From: Ryuthela nishihirai
Lineage: Eukaryota; Arthropoda; Arachnida; Araneae; Heptathelidae
Reading direction: 5' to 3'
DNA: 64,000 bases
NCBI GenBank assembly: GCA_038380435.1
Contig: JAWZYU010000007.1
Location: 26,267,001 to 26,331,000, forward strand
Shown: positions 10,397-20,866 of the stretch, piece by piece
Numbering within the stretch: position 1 is the first letter of the stretch
Layout: every line of letters starts with the position of its first letter
Notes under the pieces: generated by a model
What the model was told of the DNA's origin: nothing
Seen by the model: only the letters and a program-made list of their open reading frames with translations
Database searches by the model: none
Translations under genes and position numbers: made by a program

Positions 10397-10788
10397 AGAG
10401 GGTCGGGGGTGCCTCAGTCGGTAGCGCGACAGGCTCGTAATCTGTAGTACCCAGGTTCGAGTCCCAGCTGGGTCAGCGTTGAGATTTATCTCCGCAAAAT
10501 TCCCCGCCCTGCCCACGGTCAGTAGGGGACACCGATGGGCTTGGAAAGGCCGCCGTCCGTCGGATGGGACGTTAAGCCGTGGCCCCGTGTGCGGGAGAGC
10601 CATACCCTGTGCACGTTAAAGAACACGCTGAATGGCCTTGACAGGAGGCTACCATCTGTCTCCCAACAGCTGTTCCAGTGGGTCCCCTCCCCCAACCTTC
10701 TCTGAGCCTTCGGGATCCATGTAACCTGGCCATTTAGCCCATGGTGTGCAAAAAAGTGCCGCTCAGAGGTAAAACAACCCAACAACAA
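10397..10788 (+). mobile_element. SINE1, full-length reference copy (392 bp)
   Basis: Flanked by the exact duplication CCCATAAAGG (10387-10396 and 10789-10798), so both ends are known. The head is tRNA-like: A box GCCTCAGTCGGTAGCGCG, anticodon-like loop GGCTCGTAATCTG, B box GGTTCGAGTCC. It resembles elongator tRNA-Met with CAT changed to CGT. A 300-bp body follows (ATTTATCTCCGCAAAATTCC, CACGTTAAAGAACACGCTG, CAACAGCTGTTCCAGTGGG), ending GCCGCTCAGAGGTAAAACAA with a short CAACCCAACAA tail. The sense strand has no TTTT run, so a Pol III transcript could span the whole element. It encodes no protein; mobilisation would need a LINE enzyme. I do not recognise the family name. Confidence 0.92.
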
Positions 10789-10799
10789 CCCATAAAGGT

Positions 10800-11860
10800 G
10801 TCTGGTACTAGGACTTAGCATTACTTTGCTACCCCAACGATAATTGTAATGAAAATAGTCTACGTTTAACTGTTTATTTCAGCAGTTACCAACTAGGATA
10901 CTGCATTATTTTCATTTAAAAGTTCAAAGCATTTTTAATCACAGTTATAGAAATGTAAAATATACTTCCTTTTAATAACTAAAATTTATCGGTTTTTTTT
11001 TCGATACTGGTTGCAAGATATTCTTCATAGCGTTTAAAGCCAAATATAGCGCTACTGATACAGAAGACTAAAAATTTGCCATGCAATCGTGCTCACAAGC
11101 ATTCATAAAGGATGCATTAACGAGCACTTTTAACAGCTCCGCGAACACTATAGTGCTCGCGGAGCAGTAAAATTTAGATGAGGGAGATAAGTAATTGTCG
11201 GAGTTAAATGCAAAACTCAATTTTCCCGCTAAACACAAGGTTATTTTTAACACTCTTTTAGATTTTATTTCAATAACAACGATGATTTAATTTTCCAAAA
11301 CAAAAATCGGGACATTTTAGTTAATAAGGTTTGAAAGAGAAATTATATTTTCCTAATGTGTTTATGAATTCTATCACGTAAAACGAATTTATAATATTGC
11401 ATATGTAGCATACATTTATTACATGGATTATTATTTGGAAGTAGGTTAGGACAGATGAACGTGCTACAGTGAATTTATAATAAACGTGTCATGATCGCTC
11501 GCATATGTTTCTGAGTGAGAATTATGTAACCAACTAATTGGAATACAGAACCAATCTGAAAAATAAAAAGAATAGAATTGTTGTTGGAGTTGTGGATATC
11601 CGAAAGGAGGGATAATTAGTTTCAGTATGTACGCGATGGGTATAAAAAGCGAAGAAGCATTTTATGTGGTGAGTGCGCGGAAGGTTGATTAGTTTATTGG
11701 TGTGGATCGTGTTGGTAGAATTGAGATAATGATTCTTCTGAAAGTTTATCTTTGTATTATTGTAGAGTTTCGTGCCGGTTGACTTAGTTTGTTTATAAAT
11801 AATTCCATCCATGCTTTTGTAATAAATTGCATTGTATTTTAATTTTCATTGACATATTTT
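10800..11860. other. No recognised gene
   Basis: AT-rich sequence with scattered short open frames and one notable palindrome (listed separately at 11133). No protein motif was recognised. Confidence 0.5.
11133..11162. repeat. Palindrome with 15-bp arms
   Basis: GCTCCGCGAACACTA is followed immediately by TAGTGCTCGCGGAGC, matching at 14 of 15 positions. It is GC-rich in an AT-rich setting. Related GAGCAC/GTGCTC pieces lie just upstream (11085-11125). Confidence 0.75.
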
Positions 11861-11867
11861 TACTTTA

Positions 11868-11893
11868 ACTCACGCTCAGTGCTCATCCATTTT
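11868..11893 (+). repeat. Dispersed CTCACGCTCAGT motif, copy 1
   Basis: ACTCACGCTCAGTGCTCATC plus CATTTT recurs at 41785-41806 (minus), 43668-43693 and 52591-52620. In three of the four copies a TTTGTAATAAATT block precedes it by about 25-50 bp, and an AACAATAT-like block tends to follow. It is probably part of a repeat family, possibly an LTR retrotransposon, since the copy at 43668 abuts a gag fragment. Confidence 0.55.
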
Positions 11894-12115
11894 AATTTGA
11901 AACAATATCATAGTTTCAGAGAGACAACAGGATGAATTTAATATTTTCGCATTAAATCGATCGCAAATCATATTCAAAGTTTCGAAACTTCTGAAAAAAT
12001 TTATGAATGAAAACAATTGCATATTTAAAGAAATTTTCCATTTAGGAACATTCATTTCTTATTTTCAAAATTAGAAACGTTGAGCAGTTAAAAACAGTGT
12101 TAGTAATCGTAAATA

Positions 12116-12475
12116 CACTTGTGCTCAAAAGCTAAGTAACAAATGCAAAAATCTGCATATCTTGTGCGATAACTGACAATGAATAACAAAAGTCAGATTT
12201 TTTATATAAAACACGACGCTGAGTTCAAATCTGCACACGAAATTTTCATTAAACACAATTGCGCATGACAAATAGATCAGTATAAAAAGCATCTTATTGG
12301 TAGGTTGCGCATCAGTTCGTGTTAGAGTGTTGACGTACGACATCCGAGATAAGGCAACCGTTAGCTAATGGCCGGAAGAAATCGTTTGAGTGAAGAAATG
12401 AGGTGGTAAGCAGTCTGGAGGCTCGAGGCTGGACAACATCAGTTTGAGGTAGCCTGATTGGCTAAATGTGAATCG
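12116..12475 (+). mobile_element. 5' fragment of a Tc1-like transposon
   Basis: After TA at 12114-12115 comes a CACTTGTGCTCAAAAGCTAA terminus typical of Tc1-like ends. From 12368 the sequence reads MAGRNRLSEEMRW, stop, AVWRLEAGQHQFEVA, stop, which is the start of the paired-like DNA-binding domain of a transposase with two stops. The remainder of the gene is missing. Confidence 0.6.
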
Positions 12476-12504
12476 TAGCAAAACTGAAAATTTAAAAAAT
12501 GTAT

Positions 12505-12830
12505 GTATTTGCCCAAAAGTAATGCCTAAAAAATATTCCGTACTAGAATCATTATAGTTAAATTTCTCAGAAAAATTGTTGGATATTTCTACAACTTCCA
12601 TAACAGTAAATCGAAAAATATTTCATTTATTATTATGGAAGTAACATAGAAAGAAAATTGCAAAATGGAAGTATATTGAAAGTAATACACACACACGTGT
12701 AAATATATATATTACCCAAAAGCAATACAAAATGAATTTTTCATACTATCACTATTATAGCTTAATTTCACAGAAAAATCGTTAGAATGAAAGAAATTGA
12801 TATATTACAACTATTGTAACAGTACATTAA
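12505..12830. repeat. Degenerate direct repeat, two units of about 115 bp
   Basis: The block CCCAAAAGTAATGCC ... TTATAGTTAAATTTCTCAGA ... ACAGTAAAT (12513-12616) recurs as CCCAAAAGCAATACA ... TTATAGCTTAATTTCACAGA ... ACAGTACAT (12716-12833). The two units start about 205 bp apart. No coding content. Confidence 0.65.
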
Positions 12831-12839
12831 ATGGTATCA

Positions 12840-13335
12840 CCTGATGATCAATTATACACACACCAGGCACTGAATTAGAAACCTTTATTCAATACCGAGT
12901 ATTATAGAAAAAAATATGAGAGTAGGTAAAATATCGCGATTCTTCTGCTTTTTTTTTACTGATTGTAAGGACCTCCAAAGAAATACAGAAATATTCCCGA
13001 TACATAGGGAATTGAGATCATCCTGTCTGCTACAAACTTAAATGGATCGTGACTCGAACAGAGGTTAAGGATTTCAATATTTAGTGGATCAAAACTTGGG
13101 ATATCTCAAGTCCTTCTAGAATATTTTGATCCCAACGCCCACCTTCACTGGAAAAAGAGCATTATTTTCTAATGTCCCTTTCATGAGAATCAAAATAACG
13201 ATTCATGCATAAAAAAATAGTTGAAACCTAGATGAGAGTTAGTGCTCCTGTTATCGGTTTGACAAACAAACGTCCATTTGGTGGCCACTCATTTAGAATA
13301 TCCAAAAAAAATTAAAAAAGTTTATGACACTTATC
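12840..13335. other. No recognised feature
   Basis: AT-rich sequence. Nothing could be supported. Confidence 0.5.
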
Positions 13336-13513
13336 TTTCTATATGGTCCCTAAAATGTAGAAAATAAACCTGAAGCATATCGATGGTGCAATCAGTCATT
13401 GAGTTTGCATTCACTTCAAAGGTAAATAGGGCGCCGGCATTTGAAATGAATACGAACTCAGAGACTGACTACACCATAGATAGGCTAAGGTTTACTTTCT
13501 ACTTTTTAGATTA
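13336..13513. mobile_element. Palindromic MITE, copy 2
   Basis: CCCTAAAATGTAGAAAATAA, then AAGCATATCGATGGTGCAAT, a centre, then the inverted arms ending ACTTTCTACTTTTTAG. It is the same family and arm layout as 6932-7155. Confidence 0.75.
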
Positions 13514-13739
13514 TTTATTTATTTAATTTATTAATTATTTATTTAATTGTTATTTATTTAATTTATTTTTTAATTTATTTATATTTTTCTCTTTCTCACT
13601 AAAAATTAAAATTAAAATACTTTCAGAAACTTTCATTTCATACATGACTCATAAAGGTCATCATTTTTCATCTTTTTTTAATCGTTTTTCAAATAACCCA
13701 TGGGATTAGAGACGTCACAGGTTTTACTTTGAGGTATAA

Positions 13740-14870
13740 CTTGTTAAGGTCGACGCCCGAAAAAATCCGCCCCTCCGAAAAAATGGAGAGGTGGAGAATT
13801 GTAGAGGAAATTTTCGAAATATGGCACCATGGCCATTATATAAGCTTTCATTTGACACCTAACTCGTAACTTTAGGTCCGCGTTCGGAAGATAAATAAAA
13901 CGATTTTCATAATTCCCGTTTTTTAGTGGGGATGAATCATGGGAGTGTCAATGTTTTATAGCCGTGTAACATTTCCCGCGTCCGAAGCTTTCATTTGACG
14001 TATAGCTGTTTCCTTTCGGCATTTGCATTCTGGAGATATAACATAACAATAGTTTTTATATTTCTCCTATTGTATAGGGGGAAGAAAGAATGGAGTCAAT
14101 TTTTTTTTATAGCGAATGACACTCCTCATGTCACAAGCTTTCATTTACCGCATAGGTTGGGTTGTTTTACCTCTGAGCGGCACTTTTTTGCACACCGTGG
14201 TCTAAATGGCCAGGTCACATGGACCCCGAAGGCTCAGAGAAGGTTGGGGGAGGGGACCCACTGGAACAGCTGTTGGGAGACAGATGGTAGCCTCCCGTCA
14301 AGGCCATCCAGCGTGTTCTTTAACGTGCACAGGGTATGGCTCTCCCGTACACGGGGTCACGGTTAACGTCCAGCTGGGACTCGAACTTGAGAACTACAGA
14401 TTACGAACCTGGCGCGCTACCGACTGAGCCACCCCAGCCCCCGCCCCCGCCCCCATTTACCGCATAGCTTGTTACTTTCCGTACTTGCGTTCATGAGATA
14501 CAGGGGAATAATCGTTGACATATATCTCCCCCTTTTTAGAGGAAAAGAAAGCTTAGGGGGTCAATTTTTTTTACAGTGTATGACATTCCCAGGGTCAAAA
14601 GGTTCCATTTGACATATAGCTTGTTACCTTCGGCACTCGTTGTTACTTTCGGCACTGCAGATATAATGGAAGAATAGTTTTCATATTTCTCCTTTTTTGG
14701 GGGAAGAAAGCATGGGGGTTATCAGTTTTTTTTAGCCTATGAACTCTCGCTTCACAAGCTTTTATTTGACACATAAATCATTAAATTTCTCCATCGCGTT
14801 CGAAAGATATGGTGGAACAACTGTTATGGCAAATCGACAAATGTCAAAAAAATAGAACGTTATGTGAAAA
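13740..14870. repeat. Tandem array of about 150-bp units
   Basis: The marker AAGCTTTCATTTGAC and its variants recur at 13842, 13986, 14136, about 14599 and about 14757. After removing the 312 bp added by a SINE1 insertion and its duplication, the spacing is 144-158 bp. Each unit also carries a TTACTTTCGGCACT-like block, GAGATATA, and a GGGGGAAGAAAGCATGGGGG-like block. About six diverged units are present. It is satellite-like in layout, and no frame stays open through it. Confidence 0.8.
14156..14453 (-). mobile_element. SINE1 inserted into the 150-bp tandem array
   Basis: Flanked by the exact 14-bp duplication CATTTACCGCATAG (14142-14155 and 14454-14467). The tail lies at the left and the tRNA-like head at the right. 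About 90 bp are missing between the body (TTAACGTCC) and the head (AGCTGGGACTCGAA). Confidence 0.92.
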
Positions 14871-15157
14871 TGAGGCCTATAATTTTTACACTTTGATAAC
14901 CCTAAGAGTTAGGAGACCACAGTTTGAGGACTGCATTTTTTAACTCGCAGTTTTAAGGCGTTGGAATTTTAAGATTCAAACCTTTAGTGCGCTACAATTT
15001 GAAATCTCAGAGTTTTAGCTGGAAGTTGTGGAATGTAGTCTAGATTCATGGAGATTAGAGCGACTGGGTGATTTAACTGAATCGCCATGTCTTTCCGATG
15101 TAATTTTTTCTGAATGGATTTTTTTCTTCTCATGCGTTCCGTATTATTTTTTTATAC

Positions 15158-15740
15158 CGCTTAGCGGCACTTTTTTGTACACAATGGGCTAAATGTTCAG
15201 GTCACAAGGACCCCGAAGTCTCTGAGTAGGTTGGAAGAAGGGGACCAATTGGACAGCTGTTGGAAGATAGATGATAGACTCCCGTCAAGGCTAACCAGCG
15301 TATTCTTTAACGTGCACAGGTAATGGTTCTCCCACATACGGAACAACGGCTAATGTCCCATCCAATAGACGACGGCTTTTCCAAGCCCACGGTGACCTGT
15401 ACTGACCGAGGGCAGGACGGGGAGTTTTGCGGAGATAAATCTGAACGCCGGCTCTGTGCACGTTAAAGAACACGCTGGACGTCCTTGACGGAAGGTGACC
15501 CACCAGACAGCTGTTGAGAGAGAGATGGCAGCTCACGTCAAGGGCATCCAGTGTGTTCTTTAACCTGCACAAGGTACAGCGTGCAAGAGCAATCTCTCCC
15601 ACACACGGTGCGACCGCTTAATGTTCCTTCCGAAGGACGGGACATTAAGTCGTTGCTCCGTGTGGGGAACAACGGCGATGACTCGGTCAGTATGGGACAA
15701 CGATGGCATTCCAAGGCCATCGGTGTCCCCTATTGACCGA
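15158..15740 (-). mobile_element. Composite of rearranged SINE1 pieces
   Basis: A minus-oriented copy (15158-15450) is joined to a short plus-oriented fragment beginning CTCTGTGCACGTTAAAGAAC (15450-15500). A second minus-oriented body piece ends near 15740 (TCGGTGTCCCCTATTGACCG). It is diverged from the young copies. Confidence 0.75.
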
Positions 15741-15744
15741 CTTT

Positions 15745-16655
15745 CCTTAAAAAATGCAATATTGTTTTTCTATTACGTGTTTGTAAGCATATCATCAAGC
15801 ATTAACGCTGTAAAATTTTTCCTTTATGTATTTCAATAATATTGATCTTTATTTCGTTCTCTATTCGGGCATTGCTAGTTGTATTACGGTACAAGAAACC
15901 AATCGATGCTTTGGGCGCTGCGACCACTGTTTGACCTTGAACGTTACAACGGATCCGTAAATTCCTCTTTTTTTCTGAGATGCCTCAAACTTTCGACATG
16001 GAGACGGTTAGGAAAAGAGAATTTCGCTGACACCTTCTAAAACTTTTATACAGAAAAGGACGTGGCTAAATCATTTTCAATACCTCTTATTAAAAGTAAG
16101 TATAAACTTTACAATAATAGAATAATTCGAAGAATATTCGCTTAATATTATTTAGAAGGAGTATTGAAAGTAGCATCATTATAAACGCCAAGCGTGATTC
16201 ATTAATAGAAGAGGGAAAAATAGATAAAAGCAACGAAATGCTGAATGGAGCACATTTTCAACTTTTTAAGAGCTATTCGTTAATAAAAAAGAGGAAATGC
16301 TATTTTTTTAAAAATAGTCAAAGTCTGAATTGTGCTAATTGCTAACAACTGGTGGAAGAGTTGACATTGTAGACATTTTTTTTTTCGTATTTAATTGTTT
16401 TTCACAATGACGAGAAACATTAAAACTAACCCCGAGCTCTTCTCTAATATTTGGTATTGGGCATACATATACTACTATTGGCAATGGAAAAGTACAATTA
16501 ATAATCGAAGCGGGTACCTGCACCTTAGAAATAAAGAGACCTACTACTACGCTACTAATTGTTCACTGATGGAAGTGTTAAAACTATACTAAGATTGTAT
16601 TTCAAAACAATCTGAGTACTTCAACCAAATTCCAATTTATTTTCGATAAGTATTA
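15745..16655. other. No recognised gene
   Basis: AT-rich sequence with chance open frames only. Confidence 0.5.
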
Positions 16656-16663
16656 TCTATAAT

Positions 16664-17230
16664 TATATTACATAAAAAATCCCACTAAGCCGAAGCTTAT
16701 CAGCGGGAATGTACATATATGTTTTTACAGATATGATCTAGATTGCCTCAGTAGTATAAAAAATGAAGGAGAGAAAAAAAGGAATAAATGAGAAAGAAAA
16801 CCGACAAAATGATGAAAGTTTCCAAATAAAAACATCACTTTTTCATCAACCACTGAAATAATTTATCTTTAACATCACAAATTTTTTTAAGTTAACTATT
16901 TCTCTAGGAAGCAAGTTAAATAGGTAGGGAATTTGATATTCTTTGGAATTTCGTCCGTAATTATTATAAAATTTTGGTTTCTAGTGCCGATAGGAACAGC
17001 ACTCTCACTAGTCGTTAGTATCGATCTTTACGTAGTTATATTTATAAGATCTGGCCTTTCAACTCGCAATTTGCACCGATTCAGTTCCCGCTTTATATGG
17101 ACTGAAGCATTTGTTCGTTCATCATTCATCGCAACTAGGATGGAGCCCTGGAGAATAATACGCGCTTCAAAACTGTTAAGTACCTCAGCTTGTTCATCGT
17201 TTTTATACATCTGCTCTGCAGTTGATGTTG
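16664..17230 (-). mobile_element. LINE 3' end fragment
   Basis: On the minus strand, broken frames include the IPYLFNLLPREI block common near the C-terminus of CR1/L2-like polymerases. A 3' untranslated stretch with CCCGCTGATAAGCTTCGGCT follows. That stretch also occurs at 40018-40750 in related form, so both are copies of one family. The upstream side is cut by SINE1 at 17236. Confidence 0.6.
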
Positions 17231-17235
17231 TTGTT

Positions 17236-17524
17236 GTTGTCGTTTTACCTCTCAGCGACACTTTGTTGTATACCATGGGTTAAATGGCCAGGTCACAAGG
17301 ACTCCGAAGGCTCAGAGAAGGTTGGAGGAGGGGACTCACTGTGATAGCTGTTGGGAGACAGTTGGTAGCCTCCCGTCAAGGCCATCCAGTGTGTTCTTTA
17401 ACGTTCCCAGGGTATGGCTCTCCTGCACACGGAGTAAAGGATTAACATCCCATCCGACGGACGGCGGCCTTTCCAAGCCCATCGGTGTCCCCTACTGACC
17501 GTGGGCAGGGCGAGGAATTCTGCA
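17236..17524 (-). mobile_element. SINE1, diverged, head missing
   Basis: Starts GTCGTTTTACCTCTCAGCGA and continues through the body to TGGGCAGGGCGAGGAATTCT, then loses similarity before the tRNA-like head. A head-side loss is the normal 5' truncation of a reverse-transcribed insert. Confidence 0.85.
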
Positions 17525-17753
17525 GTTGAATGTCGGCTTCATTTAGAATTGAATATCTAATATAGATTTATAATAAGTTAAATTAATTTAAAGAGCTACT
17601 TTTCTTTCTTTAATTATTACGATCCGAAATGATCTTCTTTATCGTCTCACAGATATTCCTGGATGTACAGGTACTGGAGAGAAAAATGGAAAAAAAGTTC
17701 CGTATTATCTCAATGGAAAACTACATTCAGGCTTAATAGCTTCTTCAATCACT

Positions 17754-17872
17754 GGCCAGGTCACAAGGACCCTCTGAAGGTCAGTGGGTCCCACCGCTTT
17801 CAGAGTCCTTGTTACCTGGCCATTTAGCCCATTGTGTGAAAAAGACTGCCGCTCAGAAGTAAAACAACCCAA
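17754..17872. mobile_element. Inverted pair of SINE1 tail fragments
   Basis: A minus-oriented piece (GGCCAGGTCACAAGGACCCT) abuts a plus-oriented tail piece (CCTGGCCATTTAGCCCATTG ... CGCTCAGAAGTAAAACAACC), giving a short imperfect foldback. Confidence 0.75.
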
Positions 17873-17879
17873 CTTTCTA

Positions 17880-18500
17880 AAATGCGAAATGTAAAGTCGA
17901 TCTTTGGTAGAAGTTAAGTCTGCGATTTGTTATGTAAAAAATTTGGATTTCAGCTTTCGATTACTGTATTCTTTCGAATTTTAATATTCTATTTGTATAA
18001 ATTGATAAATATTTTAGGTTTTACTTATTTCTTGCAAATTTCTTGCTCTATTTATTAAATAAGCTTAGTTACTTATTGGTTTGGTTATTTCTAATTTTCT
18101 CAGGTCGTTGTCAAACAAAACTACTAAAAATGTGTAAAAATATTAACGTTCATGTGAAATTTGCCTGAGTCGGGGATACCTGTACGTTTTAACAGGCAGG
18201 TAATTCAAATACGGTGTTAAAAGCTTCAACTTTCCTTAAAATATCTGCGCATATACTAAGAAATATTCCAATGAAGTTTATTGAATGGAGCCATTCAAAA
18301 ATCCAGTTTTAATGAAAAAAGAGAGCGAAAAGTGACATACGAAAATATTATTGTATTTCGCTACTCAATAGATGCAGGCAAGTTATTGCATCATGTAACA
18401 GATTTTGTCCAAGAGACAGACGAAAAAATGATAAACGCGCTGAAATATTCATCATTCTATACTCATTTCTATTCAGTTGCAATATCATAATGGCATGGAA
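17880..18500. other. No recognised feature
   Basis: AT-rich sequence without supported genes or repeats. Confidence 0.5.
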
Positions 18501-18514
18501 ATTATAGTTGATAG

Positions 18515-18893
18515 ATTGGGTTGTTTTACCTTTGAGCGGCACTTTTTTGCACACAATGGGCTAAATGGCCAAGCCACATGGAGCACGAAGGCTCAGAGAA
18601 GGTTGGGGACCCACTGGAACAGCTGTTGGGAGACAGATGGTAGCGTCCCGTCAAGGCTATCCAGCGTGTTTTTTAACGTGCACAGGGTATGGCTCTCCCG
18701 CACACGGGGCCACGGCTTAACGTCCCATCCGACGGACGGCGGCCTTTCCAAGCCCATCAGTGTCCCTTACTGACCGTGGGCAGGGCGGGGAATTTTGCGG
18801 AGATAAGTCTCAACGCTGACTCAGCTGGGACTCGAACCTGGGAACTACAGATTACGAGTCTGACGCGCTACCGACTGAGCCACCCCAGCCCCG
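18515..18893 (-). mobile_element. SINE1, near full length
   Basis: Flanked by the exact 12-bp duplication TATAGTTGATAG (18503-18514 and 18894-18905). Tail, body and tRNA-like head are all present (379 bp), with B box GGACTCGAACC as read on the plus strand. Confidence 0.93.
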
Positions 18894-18905
18894 TATAGTT
18901 GATAG

Positions 18906-19635
18906 AAACGAGGTGTATTTTGTCACAAAACTGTAGCGGTTAAAATATTCTTCACGTGCACGAAATGCAACGAAATTCCCTCACTTCATACCGTCATGGA
19001 TGAAAAGACATTTTGAAGAATTCAACTCATGAAAAAGCAAAAATTTTAACTGTTTCTATGAAATATTTCGAACCTACATTCTCCACAAAGAAGCGTTATT
19101 TTTTCGAAGTGAAAATGAGAGATTATGATTCGAAAGAGGACAAGTTCACAATGAAGTGGCTAGATTTTAAACGAAAGGAAGAAGAAACTGAATTCAATTG
19201 GACTTAAGAATAAAAGAAAGGACAACGAAGTATATCGTGACAGCCCCGTTGCACCGCAATACATTGACTGCATATCACCATATGGGAGAAGTCACAGAAA
19301 CCACTATCGACTAAAAAGGTACCTAACATTTTAATCTTGCCTTACATTGTACCTGCCTACAGCGGGAGAAGACCTTTGTGAAGAGAAAAGCACTGCTTGG
19401 GTTTTAATAGCCTGCCTGAAGATATAATCATTGAGGTGCAGTGAGAGTGGGATCTTTTGAAATTTTGAGTGCTGCCTAGGAATATGCACAACACTCACTG
19501 AATTTTGTCCAGAAACTTGCCAATATATAAAATAAAAGATCTTGTCTTTTGAAATTTGAGCCAGAAAAATAAAAATAAGCCCTAACTTTTAGAGTCCTCT
19601 GCAGCAGAGGCTCCTAGGCACAACAAAGAATGAAG
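18906..19635. other. No recognised gene
   Basis: An open frame of 64 codons at 19013-19207 (+) is lysine-rich and unlike any family I know. I do not treat it as a gene. Confidence 0.45.
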
Positions 19636-19648
19636 TGCCACTTGTGGA

Positions 19649-19937
19649 TTCCCCGCTCTGCCCACGGTCAGTAGGGGACACCGATGGTTTGGAAAGGCTA
19701 CCGTCAGTTGGATGGGACGTTAAGCCACGGTGCTGTGTGCGGGAGAGACATAACCTTGTGCACGTTAAGGAACACATTGGATGGCCTTGACGGTAGGCTA
19801 CCATCTGTCTCCCAACAGCTGTTTCAGTGGGTCTCCTCCCCCAACCTTCTCTGAGCCTTCGGGGTCTATGTGACCTGGACATTTAGCCCTTTGTGTGCAA
19901 AAAAGTGCCGCTCAGAGGTAAAACCACCCAACCCAAA
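19649..19937 (+). mobile_element. SINE1, headless insertion
   Basis: Flanked by TGCCACTTGTGGA (19636-19648) and TGTCACTTGTGGA (19938-19950), so the start at TTCCCCGCTCTGCCCACGG is the true insertion end. The tRNA-like head was never inserted. The body and the AAAACCACCCAACCC tail are complete. Confidence 0.9.
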
Positions 19938-19950
19938 TGTCACTTGTGGA

Positions 19951-20480
19951 GAAGAAAAAAAAACATAAAATGTTTTCTAATGTTAAAAAACAACCGATAA
20001 TGATTTCGATGATCTCTCTCATAATGTTTTCTATGATATATCTTACGATGACTTCTATTATCTCTCTCATCAGGAGAGTGGTTCCTATATGAATTTTAAA
20101 TTTCGAAAGGATATTGGAGACATAGATTTTAGTTTTCTGAAGGGATAAGAAAAGAATTTCTTACTTTATCAGACATTTTTTGTCATAGCTCGGTTTGTGT
20201 TTGCAATTCAAAACCCTTGTGCACCGAACGAAGTTAATTTCTCAATTGCTGAGTATGTTTTCCAAGAAAAAAAATAGCAATAAATAATAAGAAAGCTATG
20301 CACTTTCATATTCTTCCCTTACTTTTTCCAAAAATAAAGTATGGCTTTTTTAAATTTAAAACCGTTCCATATCAATGAATGAGAAAGGAAGAAAATAAAA
20401 TTATCATGAAAGACACTTTTTGCACTTTGGTTTGCAGTCATAGTTTCAAATGTAGTCAATAAATGTTAATATATATATAG
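19951..20480. other. No recognised feature
   Basis: AT-rich sequence with a local run of diverged TCTATGAT/TCTCTCAT repeats (about 20000-20070). No gene is supported. Confidence 0.45.
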
Positions 20481-20485
20481 CTCGG

Positions 20486-20858
20486 TTGTTTTACCTCTCA
20501 GCTTCACCTTTTTTGCACCAAATGGACTAAATGGCCAGGTCACAGAGACCTCGAAAGCTAAGAAAAAGTTGGGAGGAGACTCACTGGTCAACTGTTAGGA
20601 GACAGATGGCAGCCTCCCGTCAAAGCCATCCAGCGTGTTCTTTAACGTGCACAGACATGGCTCTCCGCCAACGGTGCCACGGCTTTGCGTACCATTCGAT
20701 GCATGGTAGTCTTTTCAAGTCCATCGCTGCCCCCTTTCTGAAAGAAGGCAAAGTGGAGTTTTAACGGAGATAAATCTCAACGCTGGACCAGTAAGACTCG
20801 AACCTGGGAACTACCGATTACAGGATTGACGCGCTACCCACTGAGTCAAACCCCACCC
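20486..20858 (-). mobile_element. SINE1, old full-length copy
   Basis: It runs from GGTTGTTTTACCTCTCAGCT through the body to a worn head (GACTCGAACCTGGGAACTAC, CGCTACCCACTGAGTC). Many substitutions separate it from the young copies. Confidence 0.85.
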
Positions 20859-20866
20859 GGTTAAAT

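Noticed and set aside
10397..10480. Functional tRNA-Met gene in SINE1 heads
   Set aside because: The acceptor stem does not pair and a SINE body follows in every copy; target duplications show they are retroposons.
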